Assembly (NCBI GenBank): GCA_964555355.1
Contig: CAZKRY010000002.1
Coordinates: forward strand, 186,001-250,000
Direction of reading: 5' to 3'
Length of the DNA: 64,000 bases
Source: CAIKBL01 sp964555355
Lineage (GTDB): Bacteria > Pseudomonadota > Gammaproteobacteria > Ga0077536
In this document: piece by piece, positions 44,729-52,727 of the stretch
Layout of the letters: each line of letters begins with the position of its first letter
Position numbering within the stretch: the first letter of the stretch is position 1
Notes under the pieces: generated by a model
Seen by the model: only the letters and a program-made list of their open reading frames with translations
What the model was told of the DNA's origin: nothing
Databases searched by the model: none
Program-made: the position numbers and the translations under genes

Positions 44729-46561
44729 TTACTCAACGGTCACCGATTTCGCCAAATTGCGTGGCTGGTCGACGTCCGCGCCTTTCAATACCGCGACGTG
44801 ATACGCCAACAGTTGTAGCGGCAGTGTATAGATGATGGGCGCTGCGACGTCGGGCACCGAAGGAATCGGAATGACATGGAAACCCGGCCGATCCGGGACG
44901 TGCACTTTGGAGTCCGCAAATACGTAAAGTTTGCCGCCTCGCGCACGCACTTCTTCCAAATTCGACTTCAGCTTTTCCAGCAGATCGTTATTGGGCGCGA
45001 TCGCAACCACCGGCATATCGTCGTCGACCAACGCGAGCGGCCCGTGCTTTAACTCGCCGGCAGGGTAGGCTTCCGCGTGAATATAGGAGATTTCTTTGAG
45101 CTTTAGCGCGCCTTCCATCGCGATGGGATACATCGAGCCGCGCCCCAGATAAAGCATGTGATGTTTATTGACGAAGGCTTCGGCCAGCGCGGCAATCGAT
45201 TCGTTGAGTTCGAGCGCGATATTGGCCTTGCCCGGCAGGCTTTCGAGCACACCGACGAGTTCGGCTTCGTCGGCGGAACTCATCCCATGTCGACGTCCGA
45301 CGGCGATCACGAGCAGCATCAGCGCGACTAACTGGGTGGTAAACGCTTTCGTTGACGCCACGCCAATCTCGGGTCCGGCGCGCGTCATCAATACCATTTC
45401 GGACTCGCGGGTTAACGAGCTCTCGGGAACATTACAAATCGCGAGCGTATGCGCGTAACCGTTTTTCTTCGCCTCGCGCAAGGCGGCCAGCGTGTCGGCC
45501 GTTTCGCCTGATTGAGAGATGGTGACAAACAAAGCATTCGGCGGCACCACCGACTTGCGATAGCGATACTCGCTCGCCACTTCAACCGTACACGGAACGC
45601 CGGCCAATCCTTCAAACCAGTATCGTGCGACTTGGCCCGCGTGATAACTCGTACCGCACGCCACAATCGTTACGGACTTTATCTTATCCAGCTTTTTCGC
45701 GGCGTCCCGTCCAAAACTTTCGTCTAACACCTTGCCGTCGCGCAGGCGGCCTTCGAGCGTTTCGGCGAGTGCGCGTGGCTGTGTAAATATCTCTTTCAAC
45801 ATGAAATGCCGATAACCCGACTTCTCGGCGGCATCCGCGGTCAAACGCGAAATCGATTCTGGGCGTTGTACCGGTTCGCCGTTGCTATCGAAAATCTTGA
45901 CGTGATCGCGGGTGATTTCGGCGACATCACCGTCTTCAAGAAATACAAACCGCTGGGTGACCGGCAAAAGTGCGAAGACATCCGACGCGATGAAGTTCTC
46001 GCCAATCCCAAGTCCAATCACCAAAGGGCTCCCGCGCCGTGCGGCAACTAGGTGGTGAGGGTTGTCTTTTTCGATCACGCCAAGCGCGAAGGCGCCGTCG
46101 AGTGTACGTGTTGCCTTGGTGACCGCCGACAGCAGGTTTTCTCCGGCGTCCAAGTAGCGATGGATTTCGTTGACCGCGACTTCCGTATCGGTTTCCGACG
46201 TAAAGTCATAACCATCGGCCAGCTGTACGCGCTTCAGTTCGGTGTGGTTTTCGATAATCCCGTTATGCACCAAGGCCACCCGATCGCGGCAGACATGCGG
46301 GTGTGCATTGCGGGTGCTTGGTTCGCCATGCGTCGCCCACCGGGTGTGGGCGATCCCGAGGGTGCCGTTTAACGGGTCTTCGCCGAGGACTGTTTCCAAA
46401 CCGGCCACTTTCCCGAGCACGCGCCGTCGGTCGATCTCACTGCGCGCCGAGATCACCGCCATGCCGGCCGAGTCGTAACCCCGATACTCAAGACGCTTCA
46501 GCCCTTCGAGCAAGATCGGCGCCACGTATCTTTGCGCCACCGCACCAACGATTCCGCACAT
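44729..46561 (-). CDS. glmS: Glutamine--fructose-6-phosphate aminotransferase
   Basis: 610 aa, full length. Cys2 of MCGIVGAVAQ is the glutaminase nucleophile; the two SIS isomerase domains follow (CGTSYHAGQVARYWFE, ISQSGETADTLAAL) and the C-terminus ends DQPRNLAKSVTVE as in other GlmS proteins. It makes glucosamine-6-phosphate, the entry to UDP-GlcNAc for cell wall and polysaccharides. Its position ahead of the phosphorelay genes is unusual. It starts with AGGA about 10 bases upstream. Confidence 0.97.
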   Translation of the reverse strand: MCGIVGAVAQRYVAPILLEGLKRLEYRGYDSAGMAVISARSEIDRRRVLGKVAGLETVLGEDPLNGTLGIAHTRWATHGEPSTRNAHPHVCRDRVALVHNGIIENHTELKRVQLADGYDFTSETDTEVAVNEIHRYLDAGENLLSAVTKATRTLDGAFALGVIEKDNPHHLVAARRGSPLVIGLGIGENFIASDVFALLPVTQRFVFLEDGDVAEITRDHVKIFDSNGEPVQRPESISRLTADAAEKSGYRHFMLKEIFTQPRALAETLEGRLRDGKVLDESFGRDAAKKLDKIKSVTIVACGTSYHAGQVARYWFEGLAGVPCTVEVASEYRYRKSVVPPNALFVTISQSGETADTLAALREAKKNGYAHTLAICNVPESSLTRESEMVLMTRAGPEIGVASTKAFTTQLVALMLLVIAVGRRHGMSSADEAELVGVLESLPGKANIALELNESIAALAEAFVNKHHMLYLGRGSMYPIAMEGALKLKEISYIHAEAYPAGELKHGPLALVDDDMPVVAIAPNNDLLEKLKSNLEEVRARGGKLYVFADSKVHVPDRPGFHVIPIPSVPDVAAPIIYTLPLQLLAYHVAVLKGADVDQPRNLAKSVTVE

Positions 46562-46632
46562 AAGCTTAGGTTCCTAGGTTCGACGTCAAATAAAGTCTGG
46601 TGAGAGCCAAGTTCATCGCCGGGTTAGCGGCA

Positions 46633-47160
46633 TCAGGGGGGCGCGCTTTGAGCGACCAGCTTTGCGATCATTTTGCGCGCCCTGACCATCTGGTTTGGCG
46701 TCAGCTTATCGGTCAGCACCGCAAGGTAGGCTCTGGCCCGCGCATTACCGCCGTCGGCGGCAAGCTGAAACCAGCCGAAAGCCGTCGCCTTATTCTGGCC
46801 GATGCCGCTCCCGTTCATATAGGCCACCCCAAGGTTAACTTGCGCGCCGCTATGGCGTTGGAGCGCGGCTCGCGTAAACCACTCGACGGCACGTATCTCG
46901 TCGCGTCCGCCGCTTAAGCCAAGTTGCAACGAGATCCCCAACAAGTTCTGCGCCTCTGCGCTGCCGCGTCGCGCTTCAATCTCTAGCGCATCATGGGCTT
47001 CTTTGTAACGGCCTTCTTTGAAGAGGGTCACGCCGCTGAGATTTTGACGGTCGCATCCAGTCAAGATGCAAAACATGAGAAACACTAGGCTTATCGCGAA
47101 CCCAGGGCGGCCAAGGGAGTGCGCCCCGGTGGTCGACGCTTGGGTGATAGTGCCGTCCAT
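46633..47160 (-). CDS. Lipoprotein with Sel1/TPR-like repeats
   Basis: About 175 aa. A basic N-terminus and hydrophobic stretch end in a lipobox (MFCILTGC), followed by Sel1-like repeats (GTAEAQNLLG-type pattern: GSAEAQNLLGISLQLG, SGAQVNLGVAYMNGSGIG, GNARARAYLAVL). Probably an envelope adaptor. The frame is open to 47322, but those residues are the translated tRNA-Pro, so I start at the ATG at 47158-47160; no good ribosome-binding site is visible. It lies between tRNA-Pro and glmS. Confidence 0.75.
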   Translation of the reverse strand: MDGTITQASTTGAHSLGRPGFAISLVFLMFCILTGCDRQNLSGVTLFKEGRYKEAHDALEIEARRGSAEAQNLLGISLQLGLSGGRDEIRAVEWFTRAALQRHSGAQVNLGVAYMNGSGIGQNKATAFGWFQLAADGGNARARAYLAVLTDKLTPNQMVRARKMIAKLVAQSAPP

Positions 47161-47212
47161 AGCCGACGAACGACGATCGTCGGGCGTAGCAGGAATGTGT
47201 TGAAAATTGAAA

Positions 47213-47289
47213 TGGTCGGGGCGGCGAGATTCGAACTCGCGACCCCCGCAACCCCATTGCGGTGCGCTACCAGGCTGCGCTACGCCCCG
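47213..47289 (-). tRNA. tRNA-Pro (anticodon GGG)
   Basis: 77 bases including the encoded CCA. Acceptor stem CGGGGCG/CGCCCCG, D-loop AGCCTGGTAG, anticodon stem CCGCA/TGCGG with loop ATGGGGT (GGG at positions 34-36), T-loop GTTCGAATC. It follows the ihfA-merR genes, the classic bacterial arrangement. Confidence 0.95.
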
Positions 47290-47346
47290 ACGTTTCAATT
47301 GAAATCTTTGGCTATCGGTCATTGTGCTGCATAGCCTGACAGCTTT

Positions 47347-47367
47347 CGCCTCACTTGTTGTGAGGCG
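47347..47367 (-). terminator. Hairpin after the merR-type gene
   Basis: Perfect 8-bp stem CGCCTCAC/GTGAGGCG with a 5-base loop, 40 bases past the merR-type stop and upstream of tRNA-Pro. No T-tract follows on the minus strand, so it may be a processing signal or a weak terminator. Confidence 0.45.
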
Positions 47368-47406
47368 ATGTCGATGGGGAATCGACAGGGCCTAAGTTGC
47401 CCGTTT

Positions 47407-47763
47407 CTAGCGTCGCAGAATATCGAGAACCTCTTCCAACTCGGCGCGGAGCTGACGCACGATTTGCTGGCTCATGCTGCTGTCTGCCTTGACTTCGTCC
47501 CCAGCAAGTCGCTGCCGAGCGCCGCCGATGGTAAAGCCGTGTTCATACAGCAAGCTTCTGATCTGACGGATTAAAATGACATCTTGTCGTTGATAATATC
47601 GCCGATTGCCACGGCGCTTGATCGGCTTGAGTTGAGGAAACTCTTGCTCCCAGTAGCGCAGCACATGAGGTTTGACTGCGCAGAGATCGCTCACCTCACC
47701 AATGGTGAAGTAGCGCTTGCCTGGAATAGCGGGCAGGACGTTATTGTTCGATGCTTCCAGCAT
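47407..47763 (-). CDS. MerR-family transcriptional regulator
   Basis: 118 aa. MerR winged helix YFTIGEVSDLCAVKPHVLRYWE, wing GNRRYYQRQDVILI, then a helical dimerisation region. This is the short MerR protein regularly found after ihfA in beta- and gammaproteobacteria; its target is unknown. Its start overlaps ihfA by 23 bases, which implies coupled translation. Confidence 0.92.
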   Translation of the reverse strand: MLEASNNNVLPAIPGKRYFTIGEVSDLCAVKPHVLRYWEQEFPQLKPIKRRGNRRYYQRQDVILIRQIRSLLYEHGFTIGGARQRLAGDEVKADSSMSQQIVRQLRAELEEVLDILRR

Positions 47764-48043
47764 AGGCTTCTACTCTTGCTTTCAGTTTTTGCCCTGGGCG
47801 GAATGTCACAACACGGCGAGCTGAGATTGGGATCTCTTCCCCGGTCTTTGGATTACGCCCTGGGCGCTGGTTTTTGTTGCGTAAATCGAAATTCCCGAAG
47901 CCTGACAGTTTGACTTGTTGACCGACTTCAAGCGACGCGCGTATTTCTTCGAAAAACGCTTCGACAAGTTCCTTTGCTTCTCGCTTGTTGAGGCCGAGGT
48001 CTTCAAATAGACGCTCCGCCATATCGGCTTTTGTGAGTGCCAT
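47741..48043 (-). CDS. ihfA: Integration host factor subunit alpha
   Basis: 100 aa, a DNABII protein: ALTKADMAERLFEDLGLNKR, GFGNFDLRNKNQRPGRNPKTG with the intercalating Pro in the beta arm, and VTFRPGQKLKARVE. It bends DNA and often assists sigma-54 promoters, relevant to the two such promoters here. It starts 3 bases after the pheT stop. Confidence 0.97.
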   Translation of the reverse strand: MALTKADMAERLFEDLGLNKREAKELVEAFFEEIRASLEVGQQVKLSGFGNFDLRNKNQRPGRNPKTGEEIPISARRVVTFRPGQKLKARVEAYAGSIEQ

Positions 48044-48046
48044 TGC

Positions 48047-50422
48047 TCAAGATCTCAGAGTGGCTCCAATTTCCCGCCGCAGACTGTCAACGATTTGGGC
48101 GATCGCCGCGTCTACGAGACTATCAGTAAGAGTGCTGGATGAAGCCTGAAAAATCAAGCCCAACGCCAAACTTTTTTTGTCCGAATCAATACCTTGGCCA
48201 CGATAAACATCAAATAACTCAAGGTCGCGAAGCAGCTCCCCTCCGGCCCGACGCGCAACGCCAAGTACCTGCTCTGCCGGGATTTCTTCCGCGAGCACCA
48301 GCGCAATATCGCGGCGCACCGCCGGGAACTTCGAAAACGGCGCGAACGCCGGTGCACCTGCAGCCAACAACGGCGCAAGGGCAATTTCAAACATCATGGG
48401 CGCTTCACGTAAATCAAGCGCACGAACCAGTTTGGGGTGAAGCTCGCCGACATACCCCAGTAGTCCACCTTCGGTTGAAAGTGCCGCTGTGCGGCCCGGA
48501 TGAAAACCCGGGTGGCTCGCGGTTTGCACCTTCGTCGCGTGTTGTCCGCAAGCTTTGAGGAGCGAGATAACGTCCTGTTTTATATCGTAGAAATCGACCG
48601 GCACCGGCGGCTCGCCCCATTGCTCGGGAAGCTTGGACCCGGCGCACACACCGGCCACATAATTGCGCTGCACGAGTTCGCCGCCTTGCCGCCGAAAGCT
48701 CATCCCCACTTCGAATAATTTAAGCGAATGGACCTGGCGGTTCTGGTTATGCCGTAACGCTAGCAGCAATCCGGGCAATAAGCTCGGACGCATGGTGCTC
48801 ATGTCGCTCGCGATTGGGTTCAACAGTGCGATGGCGGATTCGTCCGGTGCAAAGGCCTGTTGCATCTCGGCGGTGATAAAGCTGTAGGTCACCGCCTCCA
48901 GGTACCCAGCACTGACGAGCTGTTCGCGCAGCCGCTGCGTCGACACGCGCTTATCCCGCGCGGCGCTCACGCCAACCTCTGGGTGGGGCCGCGACTGCGG
49001 AAGTGCGGCGTACCCAATCCCAAGCCGAGCAATTTCTTCGATCAGGTCAATCTCAAGCGTCAAGTCAAACCGGCAGGTGGGAACGGTGACCACCCACTCG
49101 GCGCCTTCGGTGACGACACCAAGCCCTAATCGTTCGAAAGTTTGGCGCGCGAGTTCAGGCGTCACGTGCACACCCAAAATGCGCTCGGCACGCGCTAATC
49201 GAAACGAAATTGCGCGGGGTTGCGCCTGCCAACCTGGCACGGTTTGGTCGGTGAGTGGACCAGCGCGTCCACCACAGAGGGAGACTACCAACGCGCTCGC
49301 TAATTCCATCGCGCGACGTTGTCCCGCCGGATCGACGCCGCGTTCGAAGCGATGCGCGGCATCGGAGTGCAAAAGGTGTTTGCGCGCAACTTTCGAGAGC
49401 GGAATAGGTTCGAAAAACGCGCTTTCCAAATAGATGTCGGTCGTCCCCTGCGACACGCCGGAGGCACTGCCGCCCATGATGCCGGCGAGCGCCACGGCTC
49501 CTGCATGGTCCGCGATAACAAAGCTGGACTCGTCCAACGTCAGTTGCGTGCCGTCGAGAAGTTCGAGCGTCTCGCCCGCGATACCGGCGCGGATACGGAT
49601 ACCGCCACGCAACGCGTTTAAATCAAACGCATGCATCGGTTGACCGAGCGCGAGCATGACGTAGTTCGTAATGTCGACGATGACACTTACGGAGCGCACG
49701 CCACAGCGACGCAAACGCTCGCGCATCCAGAGCGGGGCTGGTCGGCTCGCGTCGACGCCACAAATCGCGCGGCCCACGTATCGAGGGCAAAATTCCGCCG
49801 CGAGCAATTCGATCGGTAGTGTGGTGTCGACCGTCGTGGGTACCGCCGCGATGGTCGGAATCGTCAGCGGGGTACCGCTGATCGCGCTCACTTCACGCGC
49901 AACCCCAAGCACCGACAAACAATCGCCGCGGTTGGGCGTTAAGCCAATTTCCACCACCTGATCCAGCAGGCTGGTCAATTGCGCCAGCGGCGTTCCCAGC
50001 GCCGTATCGGCAGGTAACTCGAGTAAGCCTGAATGATCGTCACCGAAACCGAGTTCCTGCGCCGAACACAACATTCCGCTGGACTTGACCCCGCGTATCT
50101 CGGTTTCGCTAACGGTAATTCCATTGCGCATTTGCGCGCCCGGCGCGGCATACACACAACGCAATTCGGCGCGGGCATTCGGCGCTCCGCACACCACTTG
50201 AGTCGGGCCGCTGCCGGTTTCAATCTGGCACACGGTGAGATGTTCGGAATTGGGATGCCGCTGCACGTCGACGATACGCGCGACGGAGACCTGCGCCGCC
50301 ACGGCGTTCACCGCTTCGGTGCCATCCACCTCAAGCCCGGCCATCGTGAGCAGATCACAAAGCCCCTCCAAATCAGCGCTGAGCGGTGTGAATTCCTGCA
50401 GCCAATCGAGTGTTACTTTCAT
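48047..50422 (-). CDS. pheT: Phenylalanine--tRNA ligase beta subunit
   Basis: 791 aa, full length. N-terminal tRNA-binding domain (SVARIVDVQRHPNSEHLTVC), B3/B4 editing domain, B5 domain, catalytic-like core and the C-terminal ferredoxin-fold anticodon-binding domain (FSKFPAVRRDIALVL). With PheS it forms the (alpha-beta)2 enzyme that charges tRNA-Phe. Located 53 bases downstream of pheS. Confidence 0.98.
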   Translation of the reverse strand: MKVTLDWLQEFTPLSADLEGLCDLLTMAGLEVDGTEAVNAVAAQVSVARIVDVQRHPNSEHLTVCQIETGSGPTQVVCGAPNARAELRCVYAAPGAQMRNGITVSETEIRGVKSSGMLCSAQELGFGDDHSGLLELPADTALGTPLAQLTSLLDQVVEIGLTPNRGDCLSVLGVAREVSAISGTPLTIPTIAAVPTTVDTTLPIELLAAEFCPRYVGRAICGVDASRPAPLWMRERLRRCGVRSVSVIVDITNYVMLALGQPMHAFDLNALRGGIRIRAGIAGETLELLDGTQLTLDESSFVIADHAGAVALAGIMGGSASGVSQGTTDIYLESAFFEPIPLSKVARKHLLHSDAAHRFERGVDPAGQRRAMELASALVVSLCGGRAGPLTDQTVPGWQAQPRAISFRLARAERILGVHVTPELARQTFERLGLGVVTEGAEWVVTVPTCRFDLTLEIDLIEEIARLGIGYAALPQSRPHPEVGVSAARDKRVSTQRLREQLVSAGYLEAVTYSFITAEMQQAFAPDESAIALLNPIASDMSTMRPSLLPGLLLALRHNQNRQVHSLKLFEVGMSFRRQGGELVQRNYVAGVCAGSKLPEQWGEPPVPVDFYDIKQDVISLLKACGQHATKVQTASHPGFHPGRTAALSTEGGLLGYVGELHPKLVRALDLREAPMMFEIALAPLLAAGAPAFAPFSKFPAVRRDIALVLAEEIPAEQVLGVARRAGGELLRDLELFDVYRGQGIDSDKKSLALGLIFQASSSTLTDSLVDAAIAQIVDSLRREIGATLRS

Positions 50423-50475
50423 AATTTTTTATCTAACGGCGACGCCAAAAATTGACGTCGATACAAACTCCGTGT

Positions 50476-51468
50476 CTACGCAAACTGCCGCAGAAACTGC
50501 ACATCGTTTTCGAAAAAGAGGCGTAAGTCATTCACGCCATACTTCAACATCGCTAGTCGCTCAACGCCGAGTCCAAAGGCGAAGCCCTGATGAACCTCCG
50601 GATCGATTCCGACGTTCTCCAACACGCGAGGATGAACCATGCCGCAGCCCAAGACTTCCAGCCAGCCGGATAGCCCATGTTTGGAGGGCAGCTTGATATC
50701 GACTTCAGCAGAAGGCTCCGTGAACGGAAAGTAGGACGGCCGAAATCTAATCTGTAGCCCAGGCTCATCAAAAAAAGCACGCAAAAACTCGTGCAGAATG
50801 CCTTTGAGATCGCTCATCGAGACATCCCTGTCGAGCATCAAACCTTCCACCTGATGAAACATCGGTGAGTGCGTTTGGTCGTAGTCACGACGGTACACCC
50901 GCCCCGGTACGATGACACGCAGCGGCGGTTTGCGTTCGTGCATCACCCGCACTTGGACCGGCGAGGTGTGCGTACGGAGCAAACGACCATCGGGAAAATA
51001 AAACGTGTCGTGCATCGCGCGCGCCGGATGGTGCGCCGGAATATTCAGCGCTTCGAAATTGTGGTGGTCGTCTTCGATCTCCGGACCTTGCTCAACGACG
51101 AAGCCCGCGCGGATAAAAAGCTCTTCGATGGCTTGGAGTGCCAGCGCGACCGGATGATGCGCCCCGCGCGCGCGTCCGCGCCCGGGCAGCGTGACATCGA
51201 TACTTTGCGCAGCCAGGTTGGCGAGCGTGGCTTCGTCGAGGCGCGCGTGCGCCGCCTCAATCGCGTGTGTTAACGCCTCTTTGATGCCATTGATTTCCTG
51301 ACCCCGTGCCGGACGCTCGGCCGGCGACAGTTTGCCGAGTCCTTTCAACAACTCGGTCACCAGGCCTTTTTTACCGAGGTATTTGACGCGGACTCCATCC
51401 AGATCGGCGGCCGATGAGACTTGCTGAATCTCGTTTAGCGCAGTGTCGAGATCGAAAGACATGTTCAA
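50476..51468 (-). CDS. pheS: Phenylalanine--tRNA ligase alpha subunit
   Basis: 330 aa, class II synthetase. Motif 2 region HTSPVQVRVM...VYRRDYDQTHSPMFHQVEG and motif 3 AFGLGVERLAMLKYGV are intact. It binds ATP and phenylalanine. The transcript passes a strong terminator-like hairpin (51501-51529) before reaching this gene, consistent with attenuation. Confidence 0.98.
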   Translation of the reverse strand: MNMSFDLDTALNEIQQVSSAADLDGVRVKYLGKKGLVTELLKGLGKLSPAERPARGQEINGIKEALTHAIEAAHARLDEATLANLAAQSIDVTLPGRGRARGAHHPVALALQAIEELFIRAGFVVEQGPEIEDDHHNFEALNIPAHHPARAMHDTFYFPDGRLLRTHTSPVQVRVMHERKPPLRVIVPGRVYRRDYDQTHSPMFHQVEGLMLDRDVSMSDLKGILHEFLRAFFDEPGLQIRFRPSYFPFTEPSAEVDIKLPSKHGLSGWLEVLGCGMVHPRVLENVGIDPEVHQGFAFGLGVERLAMLKYGVNDLRLFFENDVQFLRQFA

Positions 51469-51500
51469 GGAGTTCCGTTACAGCCTATTTAATAACCAAC

Positions 51501-51529
51501 AAAAAAGGGAAAGGTAGTCAGCCTTTCCC
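51501..51529 (-). terminator. Terminator/attenuator between rplT and pheS
   Basis: On the minus strand: GGGAAAGG, 7-base loop, CCTTTCCC, then six T residues. This is a textbook intrinsic terminator, placed 40 bases after rplT and 33 bases before pheS. In enteric bacteria pheST is attenuated by a leader peptide; I could not find a Phe-rich leader peptide in the short space here. Confidence 0.88.
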
Positions 51530-51568
51530 CTCTTGTAACGACCGGCGCGCGTGAAGCGGCCGTCGACT

Positions 51569-51928
51569 TTAGGCGGCGAGCGCCGATTTCGCTTGGTCGA
51601 CCAATGCGGCGAAGGCCGGCTTATCGTTGACGGCGAGTTCAGCCAGCACTTTGCGGTCGACTTCAATCTCGGCCTTCAGCAAGCCATTCATGAATCGGCT
51701 ATAGCTCAAGCCGTGCGTGCGCGCCGCAGCGTTGATCCGGATGATCCACAAGGCGCGGAATTCGCGCTTACGTTGCTTGCGATCGCGATAAGCGTATTGC
51801 CCCGCTTTGGTGACGGCCTGCGTCGCCACCCGAAAAACATTCTTACGCCGCCCGTAGTAGCCTTTGGCGCGCTTCAGGACTTTCTTGTGGCGCGCGTGCG
51901 CGATGGTTCCGCGTTTAACTCTAGCCAT
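51569..51928 (-). CDS. rplT: 50S ribosomal protein L20
   Basis: 119 aa, typical length: MARVKRGTIAHARHKKVLKR, AKGYYGRRKNVFR, FRALWIIRINAAAR. It binds 23S rRNA early in 50S assembly, and in enteric bacteria represses rpmI-rplT translation. 17 bases downstream of rpmI. Confidence 0.99.
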   Translation of the reverse strand: MARVKRGTIAHARHKKVLKRAKGYYGRRKNVFRVATQAVTKAGQYAYRDRKQRKREFRALWIIRINAAARTHGLSYSRFMNGLLKAEIEVDRKVLAELAVNDKPAFAALVDQAKSALAA

Positions 51929-51945
51929 GGTTTTCTACCGCTATC

Positions 51946-52143
51946 TCAAGAATTGGGCAGCAACTGCTGCACTTCACGTTGATCGGACGCGACCACCATC
52001 GTACTGCCGCGCAACTGACGTTTGCGCTTGGGCGACTTCTTGGTCAGGATATGGCGCTTAAACGACTGACGGCGCTTAAAGCGCCCACTACCGGTTTTGG
52101 CGAAGCGTTTCGCTGCCCCCCGATTGGTTCTTAACTTTGGCAT
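51946..52143 (-). CDS. rpmI: 50S ribosomal protein L35
   Basis: 65 aa, the usual size: MPKLRTNRGAAKRFAKTGSG, then basic RRQSFKRHILTKKSPKRKRQ. Between infC and rplT in the conserved order. Confidence 0.99.
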   Translation of the reverse strand: MPKLRTNRGAAKRFAKTGSGRFKRRQSFKRHILTKKSPKRKRQLRGSTMVVASDQREVQQLLPNS

Positions 52144-52205
52144 CTCAATCTTCTCGCCTATAAAACCTAAATAAAAAAAGATGAACGTTACAAAATTCTG
52201 ATGCC

Positions 52206-52724
52206 TTAGTGCCGTTTCGGCCCAATCAGCATGACCATTTGGCGACCTTCCAGCTTGGGGTGCTGTTCCACCACCGCCAGCCCCGCCAGATCGTTCTCGA
52301 CCCGTTCCAACATTTGGCTGCCCAATTCCTGGTGCACCATCTCACGTCCGCGAAACCGCAGCGTGATTTTGACCTTGTCGCCCTCTTCCAAGAAACGCTT
52401 CACGTTGCGCATCTTGATGTCGTAATCCCCGTCGTCGGTTGCCGGCCGGAGCTTAATTTCTTTAATCTGTATCTGCTTCTGTTTCTTCTTCGCCGCGTGT
52501 TTTTTCTTGTTCAACTCGAACAGAAACTTACCGAAGTCCATCACCCGGCAGACCGGGGGCTCGGCCGTCGGCACGATTTCGACGAGATCCAGTTCGCTTT
52601 CAGTCGCATACCGGTGGGCATCGGTAATTGATACCACCCCGATATTTTGGCCATCGGCGGTAATTAGCCGGACCTGTGGCGCCGAAATTTCTTCGTTAAC
52701 ACGGTTCTTTTTTTCGGAAACGAT
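52206..52724 (-). CDS. infC: Translation initiation factor IF-3 (AUC start)
   Basis: 172 aa with the start placed at an ATC codon (52722-52724 on the plus strand reads GAT). Evidence: GGAGG lies 8 bases upstream, inside the end of thrS; the translation from there (VSEKKNRVNEEISAPQVRLI) gives the conserved IF-3 N-terminus. A later GTG at 52635-52637 would remove about 30 conserved residues. Non-AUG starts (AUU, AUC, AUA) are the hallmark of bacterial infC and let IF-3 repress its own translation. Domains: N-terminal IF3-N, linker, C-terminal IF3-C (ITLRFRGREMVHQELG). It begins 3 bases after the thrS stop. Confidence 0.95.
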   Translation of the reverse strand: MVSEKKNRVNEEISAPQVRLITADGQNIGVVSITDAHRYATESELDLVEIVPTAEPPVCRVMDFGKFLFELNKKKHAAKKKQKQIQIKEIKLRPATDDGDYDIKMRNVKRFLEEGDKVKITLRFRGREMVHQELGSQMLERVENDLAGLAVVEQHPKLEGRQMVMLIGPKRH

Positions 52725-52727
52725 GAG

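Noticed and set aside
47161..47322. 54-residue N-terminal extension of the Sel1 lipoprotein
   Set aside because: Translation of tRNA-Pro; the extension also hides the lipoprotein signal peptide.
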